Part shown: piece after piece, positions 59,775-64,000 of the stretch | Position numbering within the stretch: position 1 is the stretch's first letter | How the letters are laid out: every line of letters begins with the position of its first letter | Assembly (NCBI RefSeq): GCF_000187465.1 | Contig: NZ_GL732439.1 | Location: 1,733,644-1,797,643 of the forward strand | From: Streptococcus infantis ATCC 700779 | GTDB lineage: Bacteria > Bacillota > Bacilli > Lactobacillales > Streptococcaceae | Direction of reading: 5' to 3' | Length of the DNA: 64,000 nucleotides | The notes under the pieces: generated by a model | Told to the model about the DNA's origin: nothing | Databases searched by the model: none | Seen by the model: the letters and a program-made list of their open reading frames with translations, nothing else | Translations under genes and position numbers: made by a program

Positions 59775-60429
59775 AGTTCTTTCCTTTCTATAGAAGATAA
59801 TGTACGTTTAAAGAAGATCTTAGGAAGAATCTTAAGGTCTTTTTAATTCAAGTTGAAGTAGTGCAGTGACATAAAGCTTGTATTCACTGATGTAGTATCT
59901 TCCCATTGCTAAGGGCGCTTCTTAATTTATGGCTAAGAAGATAACCAAGCCATTTTACAACATGACAAGTTGACTCAATTCAAATAAGATGTAGAGTTCC
60001 ATCTAACAGATAAGATCTGTTGTTTTTTCTTGTTAGTCTTTTCAGGTTTAAATGCTCTGAATTTGGCGACTGAGTTAAGCTAGTTTTTTGTATTCTATTT
60101 TTAGACTTTTGTTATTTACTTTCGTTTCTCTACTTTTATTGTTTACTTTGTTTCGATCAAAAAACTTTTTTTAAAACTGCTGTTGACATTACTTTTATTA
60201 TCTATACATTTATATTTTTTTAGTAAATAAAATACAAAACTGGTTCTTTCCTAACCCAGCTAAAACCTGCTGTTTCCACGATAGCTACCTCCTTTTAAAA
60301 CATAAAAACGTAGCTATAATAGTTACGTCTCTACTCAATCAATTATTTCTATAATATTAGTATGCCACAAAAAACAAAACAAAAAAATAAGGATAAGATT
60401 ATTTTACGTTATTCAGTTTTACATGGTAT
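59775..60429. other. Non-coding AT-rich stretch of the element
   Basis: No convincing gene. It holds an imperfect palindrome (ACGTAGCTAT/ATAGTTACGT, 60308-60328) and motif copy B (60359-60371, minus). The rest shows no clear repeat or RNA. Confidence 0.5.
60359..60371 (-). promoter_or_regulatory. Element motif, copy B
   Basis: On the minus strand TTTGTGGCATACT, identical to copy A and upstream of the second recombinase; a TATTAT-like -10 follows. Confidence 0.5.
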
Positions 60430-60480
60430 TGTGTGTTTAGCGTGACTTACACATACGTTTCTGTCAACGCTAAACACACA
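60430..60480. other. Inverted repeat, candidate origin (oriT or dso)
   Basis: TGTGTGTTTAGCGT and its exact complement ACGCTAAACACACA frame 23 bases. The stem continues with GAC/GTC. A long hairpin with a GTGTGTTT-type arm, in an intergenic stretch of a mobile element, is how nicking origins look. Function not shown. Confidence 0.5.
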
Positions 60481-60593
60481 GAAAAAATCAGAATCGCAAA
60501 AAAACTGAGGGATGAGAGAAAGAGATATAAGTACAAAAGAAATGAGAAGTAAACAATACCGTTATCATATTTTTTAATTTTTATTTTTATAAT

Positions 60594-60621
60594 TTGAAAT
60601 TTGTGGCAGACTATATATAGA
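60594..60621 (+). promoter_or_regulatory. Element promoter with motif copy C
   Basis: TTGAAA (-35) and TATAGA (-10) have a 16-base spacer that contains TTTGTGGCAGACT (60600-60612), one base different from copies A and B. Confidence 0.55.
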
Positions 60622-60642
60622 GAGAAAAAAAGGAGGTTACAT

Positions 60643-60678
60643 ATGTATGAGCATATGTTTTTTTTATTACAGGCCTAG
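60643..60678 (+). CDS. Possible 11-residue leader peptide
   Basis: MYEHMFFLLQA with a strong AAAGGAGG ribosome site eight bases before it, directly after promoter copy C and 77 bases before the next gene. Followed by a possible GGCC/GGCC hairpin. May be a translation-attenuation leader or an accident. Confidence 0.35.
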   Translation: MYEHMFFLLQA

Positions 60679-60755
60679 TATATGAACTTGGCCCTCCAGA
60701 CATTGGTATCATTCAATTTATTTTTAAACTCAATAAACAACAAAAGGAGAATAAA

Positions 60756-61142
60756 ATGAACGTTTATAAAGAGTATTTATCTAAAAAAATTTTAGAGACT
60801 GTAAATATCGAAATTGAAACAGGTGAGGATTTTGATGTCACTGTTAATTTTTGCCGTGATGAATATAATTTTTATCTAACTTTATCTCGTGAAGGAGAAG
60901 AACTAGAGTTTGATTTCATTGATGATAGGTTGAATTTGATTATTTATCACTGTTGCCATGATAAACTGTATTATAGTATTACAGAAATGAATGAGATTTT
61001 AAATTTCAAATATGCAATTGATATGTTAGTGGAGTTATTCGTAGCCAATAAATGGTATACGTTTGTACCAGATTTAACTACTCATAATCTCTGGGAATTG
61101 GTTGAACAGTACAAGACAGGTAAATTAAGAGATTATGAATAA
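60756..61142 (+). CDS. Hypothetical protein of the element
   Basis: 128 residues with AAAGGAG upstream. It is acidic (GEDFDVTVNFCRDEY, EGEELEFDFIDDRL), with no signal peptide, membrane segment or recognised motif. It precedes another unknown gene and may be cotranscribed with it. Not identified. Confidence 0.65.
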   Translation: MNVYKEYLSKKILETVNIEIETGEDFDVTVNFCRDEYNFYLTLSREGEELEFDFIDDRLNLIIYHCCHDKLYYSITEMNEILNFKYAIDMLVELFVANKWYTFVPDLTTHNLWELVEQYKTGKLRDYE

Positions 61143-61251
61143 AATTGAAATGTCTAGTTATTGAAAAAACGATAACTAGACGTTTCAATAAAACAAGTGA
61201 ATTATTTTTTAAATATCTGATAGTAAGAGAAAGGTCGAAAGGGATAATGAA

Positions 61252-61875
61252 ATGAAAACTCCAAAGCTGTATAATGATTTAATCAATGAGAAAAAAATTA
61301 CCAATGAAATTATTGCAGAATGTGTATATTCCGTGAATAAACGAGCTAAAAATTATCGTGATAAAATTAAAGAATACAAAAATGGAAGGTTCCATCAGCA
61401 TTTGGAGAGTAATATTGAAAAAGCGGAAGGGGAAATGGGGAAATACTATCAACTAAAAGAAGAATTTTTGAAAGTATTTACCCCGAATCTGATCCATAAA
61501 CAATTCATTGGCGAAGAGAAAAAAAGAGTATATAGTTATGAAAAAAACTATGAGAAATTGTTGAAAGAAAAAACTAATGATATTTTTTGGAAAAATAGTT
61601 ACTATGATTACGACAAAGATATGGAGATCGAGTTTTTTGATTACCATCTAGGAACAAAAAAATATCTATATTTCTTATATTACGAAATTGGGGAATGTAG
61701 TTTTCATTCACCTATTACAGAGAAAATTGCTGAAAGAAATACTGGATTAGAAATTCAAGAAATCGACGAAAATTTCAAAACTCATGGCTCTAAGATTGAA
61801 GGATTGTTGTCAATGCAATTTGTAAAAAAAGTATTAGAATTACTGCAAAGCGAAGATTATACAATCGTAGATTAA
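61252..61875 (+). CDS. Hypothetical protein of the element
   Basis: 207 residues, rich in Lys, Glu and Tyr. A helical N-terminal half (IIAECVYSVNKRAKNYRDKI, then HLESNIEKAEGEMGKYYQL) is followed by a Tyr/Asp-rich middle. A GAAAGG ribosome site precedes it and a strong terminator follows. No known family recognised. Confidence 0.65.
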   Translation: MKTPKLYNDLINEKKITNEIIAECVYSVNKRAKNYRDKIKEYKNGRFHQHLESNIEKAEGEMGKYYQLKEEFLKVFTPNLIHKQFIGEEKKRVYSYEKNYEKLLKEKTNDIFWKNSYYDYDKDMEIEFFDYHLGTKKYLYFLYYEIGECSFHSPITEKIAERNTGLEIQEIDENFKTHGSKIEGLLSMQFVKKVLELLQSEDYTIVD

Positions 61876-61935
61876 GAGTAAAACAATGAATTGTGCATCC
61901 TGTAAACGAATGGTCGAATAGTAAGATGATTAAAC

Positions 61936-61978
61936 CAAAGGATTTAGTTGAATGTTTTATAAGACTAAATCCTTTTTT
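61936..61978 (+). terminator. Terminator after the hypothetical pair
   Basis: AAAGGATTTAGT and ACTAAATCCTTT form a 12-base-pair perfect stem followed by TTTT. Confidence 0.8.
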
Positions 61979-62004
61979 GTTTGATTTTAATTAGCTAAGA
62001 ATTA

Positions 62005-62013
62005 TGATACAAT
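62005..62013 (+). promoter_or_regulatory. Promoter of the T7SS-type cluster
   Basis: An extended -10 (TGATACAAT) with no clear -35, about 130 bases before the first gene. Confidence 0.5.
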
Positions 62014-62139
62014 AAAGTAAGTATATTTTTATAGTTATAATTCTGTTTTGGGATTAATATTATCCCCTTGGATTTAATAGAATAGTAGTATTCTTTTGTA
62101 TATTTTGATTAATAAATTTTTAAGAGGAGGCTAATTGTC

Positions 62140-62541
62140 ATGTCTTTTTGGGATGCATGGTTTGGTACACCGACAGAAAAGAAAAGGGAACAATATAGAA
62201 CCCTATATAATGATTTGAACAGTCAATTAAAAACTTTTAAGGCTAAATTAAAAACGATGGAAGGGAAAGTTGATAGCTATAATAATTCTCGGCCTTCTAT
62301 GAGTACCAGTTATATTCCAGAGGATGTCTTTAGTGATAGCGAAGGTCGTGTAAAAGGGAAAGTTGATACTGTACGAACTAATCAATCTAGTGATGCAAAG
62401 AATTTATCGAGTGCAGTTGATGCAGCCTATGAACGATATAAATACTATGATCGCCTAGCAGAACAAGAGCGCAAAGAGAGAGAAGCTGAAGCGAGACGGC
62501 AGGCTGAAGAACGTAAAAATAGAAATAAAAGTTGGAGATGA
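62140..62541 (+). CDS. T7SS accessory-like protein (DUF5082/YwqH-type)
   Basis: 133 residues, helical and coiled coil (REQYRTLYNDLNSQLKTFKAKLKTMEGKV), with a charged C-terminal tail (LAEQERKEREAEARRQAEER). It matches the small helical first gene of YwqH-YwqI-LXG toxin cassettes. GAGGAGG precedes it. The following genes support the T7SS context. Confidence 0.6.
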   Translation: MSFWDAWFGTPTEKKREQYRTLYNDLNSQLKTFKAKLKTMEGKVDSYNNSRPSMSTSYIPEDVFSDSEGRVKGKVDTVRTNQSSDAKNLSSAVDAAYERYKYYDRLAEQERKEREAEARRQAEERKNRNKSWR

Positions 62542-62546
62542 GTTCT

Positions 62547-62846
62547 ATGGCAGATTTAAAAATAAAATATAAAGATTTAGAAACAGCCATCCAATTATCA
62601 AAAGAAATTAATCAAGAATTGACAAGTTCATACCAGACAGTCACTCAATTAAAAACATATCTTCAGTCTGCTAAATGGTCTGGCAAAACTAAGGTGGCTT
62701 TTGAATCTTATTTAGACATTGTCCATAAATACCATAAAGATTTGAGATCTATTATGGAGGAACACGAAAAAGCAGTAACAAGTTTGAAAAAATCAATTGA
62801 TAACTATAACAGTTCATCGGAAGTTGCGTCCATAAAGGGGTTGTAA
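62547..62846 (+). CDS. WXG100-like T7SS protein (DUF5344/YwqI-type)
   Basis: 99 residues from MADLKIKYKDLETAIQLSKE. The GGAG ten bases upstream selects this ATG over the one at 62538. A helical hairpin with WSG (SAKWSGKTKVAFESYL) at the turn is the WXG100 signature. It likely pairs with the LXG substrate as chaperone or partner. Confidence 0.7.
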   Translation: MADLKIKYKDLETAIQLSKEINQELTSSYQTVTQLKTYLQSAKWSGKTKVAFESYLDIVHKYHKDLRSIMEEHEKAVTSLKKSIDNYNSSSEVASIKGL

Positions 62847-62848
62847 GT

Positions 62849-63547
62849 ATGTCTAACAAAGAAACATTTTCTATTCACGAACTCCATTATCTAATTGGTG
62901 CCTTTGACGGAGAATTGATGCCTGGCTTACCCACTCTAGATGAGATTGTAACAGTTTCTGAGATGGTGTGGACGATGGCCAAAGAAGCTCTTGAAAAAAA
63001 GGGATTAGTTAACGAGGATGGTTCTTTAACAGAATCAGGTTTTGTCATAGTTGAAACTCTACGAGAATATTGTATCGGAACAACATTGGTCATTGTGAAT
63101 AATTTTTATTTTATGCAATGCCGTGATAGTAATTTCTCTATACTTATAGTAGATACTGGACAAGGATATCAACTTGCCAAGATTAGTCCCATGAGTCGTT
63201 TAATTTTACTTCAGGAAAAACTTGCCCTAGTAACAAGGAATCCTATGGAAGACGAAAAGTCTTTTCTAACTGAGGAAAAGAAGATGAATTCCGCTATAGA
63301 GGATGCTTTAGCATCCGAACAAGCACTAATGGTACAATATTATCCTTTAGAGCAGATGAGTCAAACCAAACACGCAGAATTACTATTAGCTTCTTTTCTC
63401 TTTGTAGAGTGCAATGGAGAACTACTCGGATTTGATGTGAAGAAAGAAGAACTATATAGATTCAGTCAGTATTATTTTCTTGAAAGACTGTATACTTGGT
63501 TGAAAATTCCATTTAGGGAGGAGGATTTTGAAAATGGTCTTGATTGA
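62849..63547 (+). CDS. DUF5081/EspG-like T7SS-associated protein
   Basis: 232 residues. N-terminal FSIHELHYLIGAFDGELMPGLP and GSLTESGFVIVETLREYC resemble DUF5081 proteins, thought to be EspG-like chaperones in T7SS loci. It starts two bases after the preceding stop and overlaps the next gene. Confidence 0.6.
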   Translation: MSNKETFSIHELHYLIGAFDGELMPGLPTLDEIVTVSEMVWTMAKEALEKKGLVNEDGSLTESGFVIVETLREYCIGTTLVIVNNFYFMQCRDSNFSILIVDTGQGYQLAKISPMSRLILLQEKLALVTRNPMEDEKSFLTEEKKMNSAIEDALASEQALMVQYYPLEQMSQTKHAELLLASFLFVECNGELLGFDVKKEELYRFSQYYFLERLYTWLKIPFREEDFENGLD

Positions 63548-63929
63548 TGTGGCTACGATGGATGGTGGCGGTTCTAAAGAAATCGTCATGAATCCGGATG
63601 AAATGCAAGCAATTATGCGTTATATCACAACAGTTGAAGTTTCTTTTCAGAACAACTTGGCTCCAAAATTAAAGAGCTTGTCTGAAACGAAATATTATGA
63701 AGGTGGGGAAGCTTCAAAAGCCATGGATCACTATGCGGACATGCTCAATAAAGTGAATGAAGTTGGTGACCTATATCGGCGTGCAAATGGTGAAATCTTA
63801 AACATGATGGGGCAATGGCTTGAACAAGACGCTAAGTTGAGAGATGATTTCATAAATGGTCTTTCATCCAATTCTAAATTGGTAGAAAATCTAGATAGTC
63901 TCGGCATGTTAGGAGGAGGCGAGGAATGA
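63534..63929 (+). CDS. Helical T7SS-type small protein
   Basis: 131 residues from MVLIDVATMDGGG, with GGAGGAGG upstream inside the previous gene. Helix-turn-helix pattern with YYEGGEASKAMDHYADMLNKV resembles WXG/LXG partner proteins, with YEGG where WXG would be. ATGA overlap with the next gene. Confidence 0.55.
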   Translation: MVLIDVATMDGGGSKEIVMNPDEMQAIMRYITTVEVSFQNNLAPKLKSLSETKYYEGGEASKAMDHYADMLNKVNEVGDLYRRANGEILNMMGQWLEQDAKLRDDFINGLSSNSKLVENLDSLGMLGGGEE

Positions 63930-64000
63930 CAAAAGATGTAGAACTTCATTCGTCAACTTGGAAGAGTATGAAACAAGCTATAACGGGACTTACTGAAAAC
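63926..64000 (+). CDS. Start of a further T7SS-cluster gene (3'-truncated)
   Basis: Begins ATG at 63926 in an ATGA overlap with the previous stop; the first 25 residues (MTKDVELHSSTWKSMKQAIT and on) look like a helical secretion partner or the N-terminus of an LXG protein. The rest is outside the window. Confidence 0.5.
   Translation, partial: MTKDVELHSSTWKSMKQAITGLTEN

Overview
This window is chromosomal DNA from a low-GC Gram-positive coccus, almost certainly a mitis-group Streptococcus (S. mitis/oralis type, close to but distinct from S. pneumoniae). The support is gene order (prmA-rsmE, queCDEF, secA-aroG-aroG-acpS-alr-recG, the nan locus, pbp2B-recR-ddl-murF, rplM-rpsI), RUP-type repeats, YSIRK/LPXTG surface proteins, and protein sequences that read as near relatives of pneumococcal ones.

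Layout. 1-9.6 kb: two RNA/ribosomal-protein methyltransferases, a butanediol dehydrogenase-type SDR, a SnoaL-like protein divergent from an HxlR regulator, an aquaporin, the queCDEF queuosine-precursor operon behind a candidate preQ1 riboswitch, thioredoxin, DUF4649, a MarR regulator and an LrgA/LrgB pair. 9.6-26.2 kb: a YtrA-type GntR/ABC system, nrdR-dnaB-dnaI-nitroreductase-der, a TPM/LemA pair, secA, two tandem DAHP synthases, acpS, alr and recG. 26.2-47.3 kb: a candidate CiaR-driven small RNA, then the sialic-acid locus: esterase, NanA sialidase, NanE, SatABC, YhcH, DUF624, Neu5Ac lyase, ROK kinase, a 2275-residue LPXTG protein joining a V8-like serine protease to a GH29 fucosidase, and the RpiR regulator. 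47.5-55.2 kb: pbp2B, recR, ddl, murF, a Nudix protein, a membrane protein and rplM-rpsI. From 55.2 kb to the right edge: an AT-rich integrated element at the 3' end of rpsI, with an integrase, Xis-like protein, possible Rep-like protein, second tyrosine recombinase, unknown genes and the start of a type VII secretion (LXG-type) accessory cluster. Its right end lies outside the window.

How it works together. The nan locus is a host-glycan unit. NanA frees sialic acid, SatABC imports it, YhcH probably handles anomers, the lyase makes ManNAc, the ROK protein phosphorylates it and NanE epimerises it. The giant protein may add proteolysis and defucosylation of host glycoproteins. Reading the non-coding DNA suggests a compact regulatory code. 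A motif, GAAACTACTTTC, lies exactly 57 bp upstream of the -35 position of three nan promoters and imperfectly before the esterase. CcpA (cre) sites mark nearly every transcription unit, including that of the giant protein. I propose the motif is the binding site of the RpiR regulator (NanR).

In the integrated element, four TTCACACCA repeats beside the integrase look like arm-type sites. A 14-bp-arm inverted repeat looks like an origin (oriT or replication). A TTTGTGGCA-type motif precedes three of its transcription units. These regulatory and origin assignments are inferences from sequence pattern, not demonstrated functions.
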